NCBI GenBank assembly: GCA_964484185.1
Contig: CAZAEQ010000001.1
Coordinates: 1 to 64,000, forward strand
From: F1-120-MAGs238 sp964484185
GTDB taxonomy: Bacteria; Planctomycetota; Phycisphaerae; Phycisphaerales; UBA1924
Direction of reading: 5' to 3'
DNA: 64,000 nucleotides
Part shown: in pieces, positions 43,322-52,839 of the stretch
Layout of the letters: every line of letters begins with the position of its first letter
Numbering within the stretch: position 1 is the first letter of the stretch
Translations under genes and position numbers: made by a program
Notes under the pieces: model-generated
What the model was told of the DNA's origin: nothing
The model's database searches: none
What the model saw: only the letters and a program-made list of their open reading frames with translations

Positions 43322-44856
43322 TCCGCAGCGGATTCAAGTGCGATCAGCGCGTACGCGGTAATCAGCACGCTGTTGTCTTCCATCCAGCGCGGGTCGATGG
43401 ATTTGAAACTTCCATCGGGTTGTTGCAGCTCCGCCATGCGATTCACCAGATCGGTGCGCCAGTTTCGGCTCTGAGGCGTCCCGTTCTCACTCAAAGTTTC
43501 AAAGTCTGATTCGCCGGTGGCTTTCATCGCGCGGCCAAACATCAGGATGTAGTAGTAGAAACCATCGTTCCCCACGCCGGGATTTTCTTCAAGTGTGTAG
43601 TTGCGACGCATCCAGCCAGTGACCGCCTTCACACGCTCATCTTCGCGTGAAAGGCCGGCATAGAGATAGCTCTTCAGGCCCGCATAACTCATGGTGCCAT
43701 ACGCACGCAGATGTGATTCCCCGCGCCACGCGCTCACGGTGAGAGTCTCAACCTTGCTCGATTCGGCAAGCTGGTCCTTCATCGCTTCCGTGACGGCGGC
43801 TTTCAGCAAATCTGGATCGGTCATGCCGCTGCGGACGGTAATGTCAAACGACGAAACTCCATCCGAACTTGCGCCAAGCAACACCTGTAGTTCCGCCGCG
43901 TGGTCCTTGATGCTCGATTCTGGCGAAGCGGCAAATGCCTTGCTCAAGAGGTCGGCAATCGCAGTCTTCTTAAGTGACGGCTTGCCATCTTTGTCTTTAT
44001 TAAGCGAGAAAGTTGCAATTGTCCCAGGCGGACCAGAAAGCGATTCACTGATCTCGCCCGCGAAACTCTGTCCGCCGCCAGGATTGTCTTTGTTCACGCT
44101 CGTCGCGTAAATGAACCCGCCTTGCGCGGAGCCCTTTGCAAACGCGGAGTCATTGAAGCGATCATCCATCTGACAACGCTGCAGGAAAGACTGTGCTCTT
44201 TTGTATGCCGCATCAGACGATTCCAATCCTGATGCATGAAGGGCTTCAATTGCGAACGCTGTGTTTGACAAATCAGGCCGCCCGCGATTGCCATATCCCC
44301 AGCCGCCATAGAACGGATCTTCCTTCTTCACCGGCTTGGCCGATTCAGAATTGCCATCGAGCACGCGTGTGTCTTCAAAGTATTGCAAGTTCTTCAAGAA
44401 ATCCTGGGCCGGCTTGATTGCTCTGCGTGCTTCAGGCGTGTTTGCCCGCGCCAGAGCTGTCAGCGAAATTGCAGTGTTGTACACCGGCAGGATCGTGTCG
44501 TAGATTCCTCCATCGGGCTGCTGCTTTGAAAGCAACCAGGCGATTCCCTTCGCGGCCGCGGGATCTGTCGCGTCCAAGCCATCGTGCATGAGCATGCCCT
44601 GAAGCACCAGGCCGGTAATTGCCGGGTACGTGGGCCCGCGTGTTGGCACAGACCAGCCGCCACTCACATCCTGTTTCGACTTCAGATACGCGATAGCTTT
44701 GGAGGCCATCAAATTCGCCCGCTCGTTTGTGCTGGCAGTTGCGGCGAGTTCAGGCGAAGCGCTGTCGTCTCCAAACGCGGCCGGAACAGCGGCGATTCCC
44801 GCACAAACGACCAGGCTCGCGATAATTCTTCCAAACGCAGGAGTCGTAAAAGCCAT
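43318..44856 (-). CDS. Secreted alpha/alpha-toroid (prenyltransferase/squalene-cyclase-like) protein
   Basis: 512 residues with a signal peptide (FGRIIASLVVCAGIAAVPAA). Repeats of the terpene-cyclase/prenyltransferase type: KAIAYLKSKQDVSGGWSV, GIAWLLSKQQPDGGIYD, FYGGWGYGNRGRPDLSNTAF and MAELQQPDGSFKS. No catalytic DXDD or zinc-ligand set is seen, so it is probably a binding toroid rather than a cyclase. A stretch at about residues 280-380 does not look like toroid repeats and may be an inserted domain. Start: ATG at 44856 has GGAG 9 nt upstream; the ATG at 44865 is adjacent to that GGAG and less likely. Divergent from the ferredoxin gene. Confidence 0.85.
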   Translation of the reverse strand: MAFTTPAFGRIIASLVVCAGIAAVPAAFGDDSASPELAATASTNERANLMASKAIAYLKSKQDVSGGWSVPTRGPTYPAITGLVLQGMLMHDGLDATDPAAAKGIAWLLSKQQPDGGIYDTILPVYNTAISLTALARANTPEARRAIKPAQDFLKNLQYFEDTRVLDGNSESAKPVKKEDPFYGGWGYGNRGRPDLSNTAFAIEALHASGLESSDAAYKRAQSFLQRCQMDDRFNDSAFAKGSAQGGFIYATSVNKDNPGGGQSFAGEISESLSGPPGTIATFSLNKDKDGKPSLKKTAIADLLSKAFAASPESSIKDHAAELQVLLGASSDGVSSFDITVRSGMTDPDLLKAAVTEAMKDQLAESSKVETLTVSAWRGESHLRAYGTMSYAGLKSYLYAGLSREDERVKAVTGWMRRNYTLEENPGVGNDGFYYYILMFGRAMKATGESDFETLSENGTPQSRNWRTDLVNRMAELQQPDGSFKSIDPRWMEDNSVLITAYALIALESAAD

Positions 44857-44934
44857 GTGTTTCATCTCCAGAATAATCCCCGGCCGCAGAAGCATATGTG
44901 CATTTCCCCGCCGCGGGAGTCGCTAGTATTTTGC

Positions 44935-45267
44935 GTGAATCCCGATGATCAAGTCTGCCTGTGCTTCCATGTCTCTCTTCGCAAGATCAGAACTTATTTA
45001 TCACGTGAGAATCCGCCCGTTGCTTCACTGATTTCCGAATGTCTTTCCGCCGGGACTGGCTGCCAGTGGTGTGTCCCGTTTCTGAAATATCTGCATACCT
45101 GCCACATAGAAGGGCGAGAACCCGACCTGCGTGTGTCGCCAGAGGAATACGCCAGAGCTCGTCTCAGCTTCCACAAGACCGAGGTGCGAGATGAAGCAGT
45201 GGTGAGGCAGGCCACAGCCGACGCTGAAAAACAAAACAGGCCCGTCGATGAAGACGAGCCTGCTTGA
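44935..45267 (+). CDS. BFD-like [2Fe-2S] protein (bacterioferritin-associated ferredoxin type)
   Basis: 110 residues from a GTG: VNPDDQVCLCFHVSLRKI, then ECLSAGTGCQWCVPFLKY. The CxC...CxxC cysteines (about residues 8, 10, 43, 46) are the Fer2_BFD ligands. BFD proteins take iron out of bacterioferritin or act as small redox partners. The C-terminal ~50 residues are acidic and variable. A TAGTAT box lies 5 nt before the GTG and no ribosome-binding site is present, so the message may be leaderless. The 3' end overlaps the terminator of the convergent ompA-like gene. Homologues of this exact form are familiar from planctomycetes. Confidence 0.85.
   Translation: MNPDDQVCLCFHVSLRKIRTYLSRENPPVASLISECLSAGTGCQWCVPFLKYLHTCHIEGREPDLRVSPEEYARARLSFHKTEVRDEAVVRQATADAEKQNRPVDEDEPA
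45226..45262 (-). terminator. Intrinsic terminator of the OmpA-like gene, inside the ferredoxin coding region
   Basis: Read on the minus strand: AGGCTCGTC-ttcat-CGACGGGCCT followed by a T-rich run (TTTTGTTTTTC). It lies within the last 15 codons of the convergent BFD-like gene. Confidence 0.8.
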
Positions 45268-45285
45268 AATTCTGTTTAGCGTAGA

Positions 45286-46152
45286 TTACTTGACGATGTC
45301 GTCGTTGGTCGTTGGAGTCCGCGGCGCGAGCTCTTTGCGAGTGCTCGGAGTGGTCTCTGTTCCAAGCAGATCAGTGGTCTTTGGACGCTGCAGGAAAATC
45401 TCAACGCGACGATTTTCACGAGTGTTGCCATTGGAATTGTTTGCAACGGCTGGGCGGAATTCGCCCCAGCCAGCGGCCTCTACCTTATTTGGTGCAACGC
45501 CATCGTTCACCAGTTCCTGCCGCACACTGATGGCGCGGCCGCAGGAAAGGTGCATGTTGGTTGCGAAACGCTTGGACGTGTTCGAACTGATGCGCTGCGA
45601 GTCGGTGTGACCAGTCACAACAACTTCATATCCGCTTGCCGCAGGTGTCCGCAGAATGTCAGAGAGGCGTGAAAGCGACTGCTTTGCATCGCTCTTCACG
45701 ACATCGGAGCCCGAATCAAAAGTGAGATCTGAAGCGAACTTCAGCACGCCACGACTTGCGTCATATGTGATGAGGTCGGGGTACTGATCAGCGAGCTGCT
45801 GCAGCAGCTTGTCAGTCTCTGGATCAAGCGAAGACAAGGTCAAACCGCCCATGCGATCCTGCAGGCTTTTGAGATCTGCGCCATATCCCACAAGCTGATC
45901 GCGAAGCATTCCATTTTCCTGCTGCAGCTTGGCAATCAGCGCTTCAGAGCGCGATGACTGTCCACGCAGCGCATCAAGTGTCGCCAGAGCCTCATCGCGC
46001 TCGGCCTTCATCGTTTCATATTGTTCTTTGTACGTGCGGTTGGTTTCGTACAACCGATCCCAATCTCCCTGAGCGACGCAGCCACCCATGGTTGAAACCA
46101 GGCCCATGCCAATAACAGCAAGAATCGGTAGCGCAGCGCGGACAGACTTCAT
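45286..46152 (-). CDS. OmpA-family peptidoglycan-binding lipoprotein
   Basis: 288 residues. Signal peptide with lipobox-like STMGGC (Cys about residue 25), a coiled-coil stalk (about 30-110, RLYETNRTYKEQYETMKAER) and a C-terminal OmpA-like domain (about 150-255) with GHTDSQRISS and AVANNSNGNTRENRRVEI, the meso-diaminopimelate-binding signature. Probably tethers the outer membrane to peptidoglycan. AAGGAG lies 7 nt before the ATG. The tail (TTPSTRKELAPRTPTTND) is low complexity. Confidence 0.92.
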   Translation of the reverse strand: MKSVRAALPILAVIGMGLVSTMGGCVAQGDWDRLYETNRTYKEQYETMKAERDEALATLDALRGQSSRSEALIAKLQQENGMLRDQLVGYGADLKSLQDRMGGLTLSSLDPETDKLLQQLADQYPDLITYDASRGVLKFASDLTFDSGSDVVKSDAKQSLSRLSDILRTPAASGYEVVVTGHTDSQRISSNTSKRFATNMHLSCGRAISVRQELVNDGVAPNKVEAAGWGEFRPAVANNSNGNTRENRRVEIFLQRPKTTDLLGTETTPSTRKELAPRTPTTNDDIVK

Positions 46153-46326
46153 ACAATCGCTCCTTCGATCACCTCGCATGACCGCCACGATTTCCCTTTC
46201 GTAGCGCACCAGTACTGACGTTGTCATGCGTCGCAAGATGCTATTCTGCCAATGCCGCTTGTGCGGCAAGAATCGACACAAAAACTGTCGCTTCTGCATA
46301 TTGCGCCGAGCTCGATTCCCGCACCC

Positions 46327-47646
46327 ATGAAGACGTCAATATCGCCCATTCTGGTGAAAGCTGGAACGCTCGTCGACGGCGAGAATATCAACGTCTCTCC
46401 CGGCGGCGTGTTATTGGAGCGCGCCAAGCCAGACGCTGTCGGTTACACAATTCTCGCCGCCGATTCGCTTCGTGAGATTGAGTCCCATCCACAAGCCCGT
46501 CAGGCTCAAGTCATCGATCGACTTGATTCTGTCGTGTGTCCCGCGCTCGTCAACGCCCATACCCATCTCGACCTCACCCACATTGGTCCGTGGCGGCTGC
46601 CCCTAATGGGTGGTCAAACTGGAGGAATGGACAGCTTCGTCGCCAAGGTTCGCTCGGAACGAAGGGTGGATGAAACCGGAATTCGCGCCAGCGTGAAACT
46701 GGGAATCGAAGCCTCAAAACGCGGCGGAGTAGTCGCCGTCGGCGATATCGCAGGTGCTGCCAACGGCATTCCGCAGATTACGCCGTTCCTGGAAATGCAG
46801 TTAAATCGTTTCCTGGGAACGAGTTACGTTGAGTTCTTTGCGATTGGAAGTGGTGAGGCCTCGGGCATCCAACGAATCCAGTCCACGGTCGCCAGCCTGC
46901 AAAATGCGTCGACAGACCTCTGCAAAGTGGGGATCCATCCCCACGCTCCATACTCCGTTTCACTTCAAGGCTACCGAGCAGCGCTCAAATTACACTTAGC
47001 TCACGGCATCCCCATCTGTTCGCACATCGCCGAATCACGAGCCGAGCGAGAATTCATCGCGGCTGGAACCGGACCATTTCGGACACTGCTCGAGACCATT
47101 GGTCTTTGGAACGGTTTTCCCGAAGGAATAGGTGCGGGGCGATCACCCGTCGCTCACATTTCCTCGCTTCCAGGAATATCCGCTATTCGATTGGTACACC
47201 TCAACGACCTTTCCGACCGCGATATTGAATCTCTCGCCCCAGACACAGTTGCGATCTATTGCCCAAGGTCGAGCGAGTATTTCAAATCCGAAGGTGCCTT
47301 TGGATCACACCGGTACCGCGAACTCCTCCGCCGCGGCATCAAAGTTGCCTTGGGCACCGACTCATTGATAAATCTCCTGGATCAACCCGTTGAGAACCCC
47401 AGAATCTCGACTTGGGAGGAAATGCAACTTCTACATCGCCGCGATGGTGTTGATCCAAGACAACTCCTTACAATGGCAACAACGTGGGGGGCTGAGGCAA
47501 TCGGGATGTCGGCACTTCATTTTCAGTTCAAGCCGGGCTTGTCCGTTATAGATTTGATAGGTATAATGACCTCCGGGCGTGACGGAAGTCTTGCCGCGGC
47601 ACTCAAGGGAACAGCTTTGCCGGAATTATTGTTGGATAGGAACTAG
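46327..47646 (+). CDS. Amidohydrolase-family deaminase-like enzyme
   Basis: 439 residues. Metal-binding motifs of the cyclic-amidohydrolase (TrzA/MtaD/SsnA) class: NAHTHLDLTHIG (HxH), GIHPHAPYSV, HIAESRAEREF, LVHLNDLS and the late Asp in ALGTDSLINLLD. These enzymes deaminate purine-like substrates; the IHPHAPYS and HxAES pattern is also seen in aminofutalosine deaminase of the futalosine menaquinone route, but I cannot choose. Start MKTSISPILVKAGTLV at 46327; a longer start at 46252 has a TATTCT box 4 nt upstream and would add 25 residues. Divergent from the OmpA lipoprotein. Confidence 0.82.
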   Translation: MKTSISPILVKAGTLVDGENINVSPGGVLLERAKPDAVGYTILAADSLREIESHPQARQAQVIDRLDSVVCPALVNAHTHLDLTHIGPWRLPLMGGQTGGMDSFVAKVRSERRVDETGIRASVKLGIEASKRGGVVAVGDIAGAANGIPQITPFLEMQLNRFLGTSYVEFFAIGSGEASGIQRIQSTVASLQNASTDLCKVGIHPHAPYSVSLQGYRAALKLHLAHGIPICSHIAESRAEREFIAAGTGPFRTLLETIGLWNGFPEGIGAGRSPVAHISSLPGISAIRLVHLNDLSDRDIESLAPDTVAIYCPRSSEYFKSEGAFGSHRYRELLRRGIKVALGTDSLINLLDQPVENPRISTWEEMQLLHRRDGVDPRQLLTMATTWGAEAIGMSALHFQFKPGLSVIDLIGIMTSGRDGSLAAALKGTALPELLLDRN

Positions 47647-47710
47647 TACGGTTTCACAGTAATTCGTCTCTTTTCACTCGTTCTAAACATCGAACTGCTG
47701 AGGATATTGA

Positions 47711-50407
47711 ATGGGTCTGAAGTGGGAGAAAACCAAAGCCTGGGACCGTGAAAACCTGACCGGGTTGTGGACGCCGCTGCGCATCGTCCTTCGGCTCTTT
47801 AGTTCGGTCTGGCTCGGGGTTGGTCTGCTGCTCCTGATTTCACTCTATGGAGTTCTTGCCAGCGTCCCGATCGGCATGCTCGCACTCATCCCAACTTATC
47901 TGATCTATGGCGCAACCGCGATGGCGGCTCTTTTTGTTATTGCGGTCGGGCCGTCATGGTTGCTGAATCGCCAGTTAGCAAAATCGAAGCTTGGCGCAAA
48001 AGCAACTCGATTTGTCATTGTCTTCTTTGTCGCCGCCGTTCTCGGTGTCGGATCGCTTTGGCTCTGGTATCACTTCGCTTGGCCCCGCCTGATGTGGGAT
48101 CCTGCCAAACACACTGGCCTCCGACTGTTTGTCGATTTCGTCGAAGCCAACAAACTCATCACTATGCGGCGTATGCCCGCATTCGAAATGTCAGAGATCG
48201 AGTTCTACGCCTGGTGGCCGCTCAAGCTGATGCTTGGCCTGTTCGTCGTCAACATGACAGTCGCGACAGTTCGCCGAATCGAGTTCGATTTCAAACACAT
48301 CGGCGTTCTCACCGTTCACTCCGGGATCATCCTGCTGGCCCTGGGCAGTTTCATGTATGGCAGCGGCAAGATCGAGGGCGACACACTGCTCATGGCCGGT
48401 CCGCTCGGCAGCGATGGCAACCCTGAACCCGGCGATATCCAGGACTCTTTCTACGACTACCAGAAATCAGCTTTGTATGTTGCTCAGAATGGTTACTGGG
48501 AGCAACGTGCCATTGACGACTTGCCGCGGTATAACGACTACAACATCGGCGTGGTTGGTCCGCCCGGCGCAGTTGCGATTCGAGAGGCGGCGGCACAAAC
48601 TCCTCCGTACTCATCAAGCGTCAACGCAAGTACCGATGGCATCGGCGCCGGAACGCTCGAGATCGCCGTTCCCGCGCCAATACACGATGAATCCTCCGCC
48701 GCGCTGCACGACAAAAGGATTGATAAAGACCTTCAGTTCAAGATCGTGGGGTACGCAAGTTACGCAACTGCAACCGATGATTTCGTTGAAAAAAAAATAG
48801 ATCAGACAAAGGTCAGCCCGCTACCAGAAACGCTTCAGCCCTTGCGTGTTGCCTACCTCCTTGGACAAGTCCGCAATGCCGCCGGCGGACTTACCAACGA
48901 GCGAGTTTTCTCGTTCGTCATGCTCCCGCACGATCCTTCACAGCGCATCCGCGACAGCCTTGACCTGGGAATCGAATACACCCGCGGCGTAGTTCGCCCC
49001 TCAGAAAAGGCCACGCTTGAAACCGGTATGTCTGCCCAGCGATGGGCAGATCTGTCGCAAACTCTGCCGCCAAAAACTCGACACGCTCTCATAGTCGAAG
49101 TTGCCGCAAAGGGTGACAAGCCCGCCACACGCACAGTCATGTCGGTCGCGCCCGGAACAAAGTTCAAAGTCGGCGACAGCGGTTACGAAATCGAAGTCAA
49201 AGACCTCGCCGATCAGCCGCCGTTTCCAATCATCACCGAAGGCTACAAGGGCGCAACCTCAAGCATCGCAATCGTTCGCGTGACTCAGCCCGATGCCAAG
49301 AGCTTTGACCGCTACATCTATCACCGCTTCCCGGAAATCAATCAAGACCTGCTTGATGAACTCTCTGACCAGGGCCGCCCACTGCGCCGTGATGCCGATC
49401 CCGCCATTCGCATCTCGTACATCGACGCCAGCAAACTCCAGATCTATGTCGACGAAATCGCCGGCGCCAGTGGCGACACCACCCGAGTACTCATCAGGCA
49501 GCCTGCTGGCGACGTCCGCATCATCAACGAAGTCGGCTCAACCAACATCGTCAGCGATATCTTCACTGATCCTGCAATCGGTCTTGAAATAGGAACACGC
49601 TGGGCCGACAGTCGAAAAGTCCAGCGTCCCCTTGTCGTCGCCGATGGAGATCGCGAGCGCGATCGCATTGGAACCCATCAGAGCGCCATGATCGGTGTCG
49701 AAGTCTCAAGCGTTGATCCCGCTCGACCCGAAGCAGCCAAGTTCCGTGAAGTTGTCTGGGTCCCATTCTCCGCGTTCGTGCGCGAAATGCCCCAATCAAA
49801 AGCAATCGTGCTTGAAGATGGCCGCGAAATCGAGCTGGTGTTCGGCCGTCGCCGCTACGGCCTCCCCGGATTTGAGCTGCAACTCCTCGATTTCCACATG
49901 ATTCCCAACGAAAATCGCGGCCCACCGAAGGATTATCAATCACTCATCCGCGTGATCCCCAGTTGGCGTGCCACCAAAAAAATCGAACCTTTCACCGCGA
50001 TGGCAAGTCTCAACGAGCCGCTTCGCGCTCCTTTCCACTGGGATGACAACAAGCCATACATCAAAAATGCCGCCGCGAAAATGCTCGCAGGTCTCGATCC
50101 CGCGCAGCTCAAGTTCAGTCAGGCCGGCTGGGACGCCGCGGGCTGGGAGCGCACACAGAAAGAAGCTGATGCAGGCGTCGTCCCGCGTCCATATGTGCAG
50201 TTCACGCGCCTGCAAGTCGGCAACAATCCCGGTATTCACATCATCGCTCTCGGCGGAATTCTCATGGGCGTCGGAATTCCCTGGGCGTTCTACATCAAGC
50301 CCTGGCTCGTGCAGCGCGAGAAAAAGAAAATCCAGCAACAGCTCAAAGACGGAACCTACATCAAGCCCACGCGGCCAAACTCAGTCGTACAAGGAAGTGC
50401 CTCATGA
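47711..50407 (+). CDS. resB: ResB-like cytochrome c biogenesis protein (System II)
   Basis: 898 residues. Transmembrane helices at the N-terminus (FSSVWLGVGLLLLISLYGVL, ALIPTYLIYGATAMAALFVI), further helices near 100 and 170, and HIGVLTVHSGIILLALGSFM, followed by a ~600-residue periplasmic region and a last helix (IHIIALGGILMGVGIPWAF). This is the ResB/Ccs1 arrangement; with CcsA it carries haem across the membrane and joins it to apocytochrome c. Longer than typical ResB (about 450-550) owing to the periplasmic part, as in other planctomycetes. GAGGA lies 8 nt before the ATG. Stop overlaps the ccsA start (ATGA). Confidence 0.88.
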   Translation: MGLKWEKTKAWDRENLTGLWTPLRIVLRLFSSVWLGVGLLLLISLYGVLASVPIGMLALIPTYLIYGATAMAALFVIAVGPSWLLNRQLAKSKLGAKATRFVIVFFVAAVLGVGSLWLWYHFAWPRLMWDPAKHTGLRLFVDFVEANKLITMRRMPAFEMSEIEFYAWWPLKLMLGLFVVNMTVATVRRIEFDFKHIGVLTVHSGIILLALGSFMYGSGKIEGDTLLMAGPLGSDGNPEPGDIQDSFYDYQKSALYVAQNGYWEQRAIDDLPRYNDYNIGVVGPPGAVAIREAAAQTPPYSSSVNASTDGIGAGTLEIAVPAPIHDESSAALHDKRIDKDLQFKIVGYASYATATDDFVEKKIDQTKVSPLPETLQPLRVAYLLGQVRNAAGGLTNERVFSFVMLPHDPSQRIRDSLDLGIEYTRGVVRPSEKATLETGMSAQRWADLSQTLPPKTRHALIVEVAAKGDKPATRTVMSVAPGTKFKVGDSGYEIEVKDLADQPPFPIITEGYKGATSSIAIVRVTQPDAKSFDRYIYHRFPEINQDLLDELSDQGRPLRRDADPAIRISYIDASKLQIYVDEIAGASGDTTRVLIRQPAGDVRIINEVGSTNIVSDIFTDPAIGLEIGTRWADSRKVQRPLVVADGDRERDRIGTHQSAMIGVEVSSVDPARPEAAKFREVVWVPFSAFVREMPQSKAIVLEDGREIELVFGRRRYGLPGFELQLLDFHMIPNENRGPPKDYQSLIRVIPSWRATKKIEPFTAMASLNEPLRAPFHWDDNKPYIKNAAAKMLAGLDPAQLKFSQAGWDAAGWERTQKEADAGVVPRPYVQFTRLQVGNNPGIHIIALGGILMGVGIPWAFYIKPWLVQREKKKIQQQLKDGTYIKPTRPNSVVQGSAS

Positions 50408-52161
50408 ATTCATTCGCTCGACTCTTAACTGCCATCCTCTGCTGCATCCTGCCAGCCGCAGTCTACGCCCAGACCGCGCCCGATGGCAACGATCGCCAGA
50501 AAACTCAGATGATTGCCGCCGATTCAGAGCGCATTGAGTCTCCGTTCGGTCGGCCGGACATGAAGTCCGATGGCAACATGCAGGCCAAGTACGATTTCTC
50601 CAAAGCTCTCAATCTCGCCGCCTTCCGCGAGCTCTCGGTGTTTCATAACGGTCGTGTCAAAGTCCTCGACACACTCGCGCGCGAATCAGTGGGCACGCTC
50701 TGCGGCCGCAAAGATTATTTCGATGTCACTGACAAAGGCGACAAGCTCAAATTCGATCCCATGTTCACCATGCTCGATCTCATGATCGACCCTGCCTATT
50801 ACGCCGATCGACCTGTGCTCGGCATCGGCTACCTCCCGCTCCGTCGCTCCATCCTGGAACTCGAGTTCCCCAAAGACCCAGCGAAGCTGGAATACTGGCT
50901 CAAATCCACCCGCGTTTCCCCGGTCATGTTCCGCAAGCACTCTCCGCTTGTCGCCCAGAAACACGGCATGGAAGCCCCATACAACGACGCCCTCATGCGT
51001 GCCGATTCCGCCGTCCGACTCTGGGATTCTGGTTGGGCCAACCTCATTGTCATCCCGCCCGTCACCGCCGACAAACCCTGGCAACACATTTCTACCGTCG
51101 CAAGCGACTCTCCAGTGCGCTCCGCCGCTCTGAAACTCGGCACTGCCTGGCGCGCAAAAGATGCCAGCGCCGCGCAAGCCGCACTCGATGAAATCTCGGC
51201 GCTCTTGCCCGCATTCAAAACCGATTCCTACCCCGGTTCCAGCCGCCATCTGGAAGTTGTCTACAACCAGTCTCGCCCATTTGAATGGGGCTGGGTCGCC
51301 TACGGCATCTCCTTCGTCCTCCTTCTCCTTGCTTTCGGCACCGCGCGCAAATCAATCCTCAACCTCGGCCTCGCGATGCTTCTGGTCGCAATGGCGATTC
51401 ACATCGCTGGCTTCGTCATCCGCTCGTACCTCGCGCAGCGTTACGCGATCCAAAATCAGTTCGAAAGCATGACCGGCATCTCTCTCTTCGGCGCGATCGT
51501 CGGCCTGGTCATCATGCTCATCACCCGCCGCCCGCTCTTTGGAGCCGCCGCCGCCGGACTCGGATTTATCGCCCTCATCGGTGCCACGCAAACTTCAATC
51601 CCCGGTTACGCCATCGAACGCGAAGCAGCCATTCTCAACACCAGCGTCCTGCTCAAATACCACGTCACCACTGTCCTGGTGTCCTATGCCCTCATCACTC
51701 TGGGCATGCTCATCAGCTGCTTCTACCTCGTCGCCCACTACTCCGCCAAATCTAAAGGCACCCTCCCCGCAATGGCCCTCGCCGGCGGCACAATGGGAGA
51801 TTCAACTGAACCTTCCGACGACGAACCCGCTACTGCAGGCACCATCGCTCGCTCACTCTCCGACCTCGACAAAGCCCAGATGATCGTCCTCCAGCTCGCG
51901 TTCTGGACTCTCGGCGTCGGCATTCTCCTGGGCGGCTGGTGGGCCGACCATTCCTGGGGTCGCTGGTGGGCATTTGATCCCAAAGAAACCTGGGCTCTCA
52001 TCACCTGGATCATCTACCTCATCCTCATCCATGTGCGTATCACCACCGGCAAGAACCGAGCCCTCCTGACCGCCTGGCTCTCCCTGGCCGGTTTCATCAC
52101 CATGCTCTGGTGCTATTTCGGCGTCAACCTCATCCTCCCGGGCCTCCACGCATACGCCTGA
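50404..52161 (+). CDS. ccsA: CcsA/ResC haem-handling protein (System II)
   Basis: 585 residues. The WWD haem motif is plain: WADHSWGRWWAFDPKETWAL, about residues 515-534. Earlier helices include WVAYGISFVLLLLAFGTA and YHVTTVLVSYALITLGMLI with the external His. A signal peptide (MNSFARLLTAILCCILPAAV) and about 270 periplasmic residues precede the membrane part, an extension not found in most CcsA proteins (about 320 residues). Overlaps resB by 4 nt, so the two are coupled and form the haem-ligation complex. Confidence 0.92.
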   Translation: MNSFARLLTAILCCILPAAVYAQTAPDGNDRQKTQMIAADSERIESPFGRPDMKSDGNMQAKYDFSKALNLAAFRELSVFHNGRVKVLDTLARESVGTLCGRKDYFDVTDKGDKLKFDPMFTMLDLMIDPAYYADRPVLGIGYLPLRRSILELEFPKDPAKLEYWLKSTRVSPVMFRKHSPLVAQKHGMEAPYNDALMRADSAVRLWDSGWANLIVIPPVTADKPWQHISTVASDSPVRSAALKLGTAWRAKDASAAQAALDEISALLPAFKTDSYPGSSRHLEVVYNQSRPFEWGWVAYGISFVLLLLAFGTARKSILNLGLAMLLVAMAIHIAGFVIRSYLAQRYAIQNQFESMTGISLFGAIVGLVIMLITRRPLFGAAAAGLGFIALIGATQTSIPGYAIEREAAILNTSVLLKYHVTTVLVSYALITLGMLISCFYLVAHYSAKSKGTLPAMALAGGTMGDSTEPSDDEPATAGTIARSLSDLDKAQMIVLQLAFWTLGVGILLGGWWADHSWGRWWAFDPKETWALITWIIYLILIHVRITTGKNRALLTAWLSLAGFITMLWCYFGVNLILPGLHAYA

Positions 52162-52350
52162 AGTCCTACCGCCGCCATCTCAACTCCTAGCCGACAGGTA
52201 AAGGTCACCGCGCGCGCATTTCCTCAAAGAAACGCAAGCGTTCCTTCTCCAAAATACGATATCTGGAAACAGCGTTGTACCAAACGTCTTCCTAGAATCC
52301 CCATCCAGTGACTTGATCCGCGGCGACCTCGCCGCTTGGAGCTATAGCAA

Positions 52351-52824
52351 GTGGCATCAAATCCCAGTCCCAAGTCCAAACAGTCCAGCAAGCCCGTTGA
52401 AGTCGGTGCCGAAGCTGCATTGCTCAAAAGCCGCCGCGATTGGCACACAATTCAGAGCAAGTGGGGGGCCTATTCACCCCAGGCCTACAACTTCGTCCGC
52501 GAAGGCCTCCAGCACACCTGTGCCGCGATTCACGGCAAGGAAGAAATCGTTCAATCCACTCCTGAGATGCGTCACGTAAACGGCGGTCAACTCTGCGCTG
52601 GCCTCCGCGATTTCGCCATCCTCCGATACGGCCTTCTCGCCCGCACCGTTTTGAACTCCTGGAAAATCAACACCACCGAAGATTTCGGTCGCATCGTCTT
52701 TTCACTCATCGACCTGGGCATGCTGCGCCGCAACGACGATGACTGTGTCGAAGACTTCATCGATGTCTATGGCTTCAACGAGTCGTTTGCCGACTTGGCT
52801 GCTCTCGCCGCTCACGGCGATTGA
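52351..52824 (+). CDS. Minf_1886-like hypothetical protein
   Basis: 157 residues. WGAYSPQAYNFVREGLQHT, RHVNGGQLCAGLRDFAILR, YGLLARTVLNSWKINTTEDF, RIVFSLIDLGMLRRNDDD: matches a small uncharacterised family known from Planctomycetes and Verrucomicrobia (Minf_1886). Start is a GTG at 52351; no ribosome-binding site is visible and the 5' boundary is uncertain. Precedes the permease gene by 15 bp, so probably one transcript. The preceding 189-bp gap contains a GCGGCG/CGCCGC hairpin but nothing else. Confidence 0.78.
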   Translation: MASNPSPKSKQSSKPVEVGAEAALLKSRRDWHTIQSKWGAYSPQAYNFVREGLQHTCAAIHGKEEIVQSTPEMRHVNGGQLCAGLRDFAILRYGLLARTVLNSWKINTTEDFGRIVFSLIDLGMLRRNDDDCVEDFIDVYGFNESFADLAALAAHGD

Positions 52825-52839
52825 ATCTGATCGCCCGCG

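Noticed and set aside
43318..44856. Squalene-hopene cyclase
   Set aside because: Signal peptide present and catalytic DXDD motif absent, so the fold is shared but the reaction is not supported.
44584..44934. Upstream part of the frame that contains the BFD-like protein
   Set aside because: Lies antisense to the signal-peptide region of the toroid gene and lacks coding character; the GTG at 44935 gives the family-like start.
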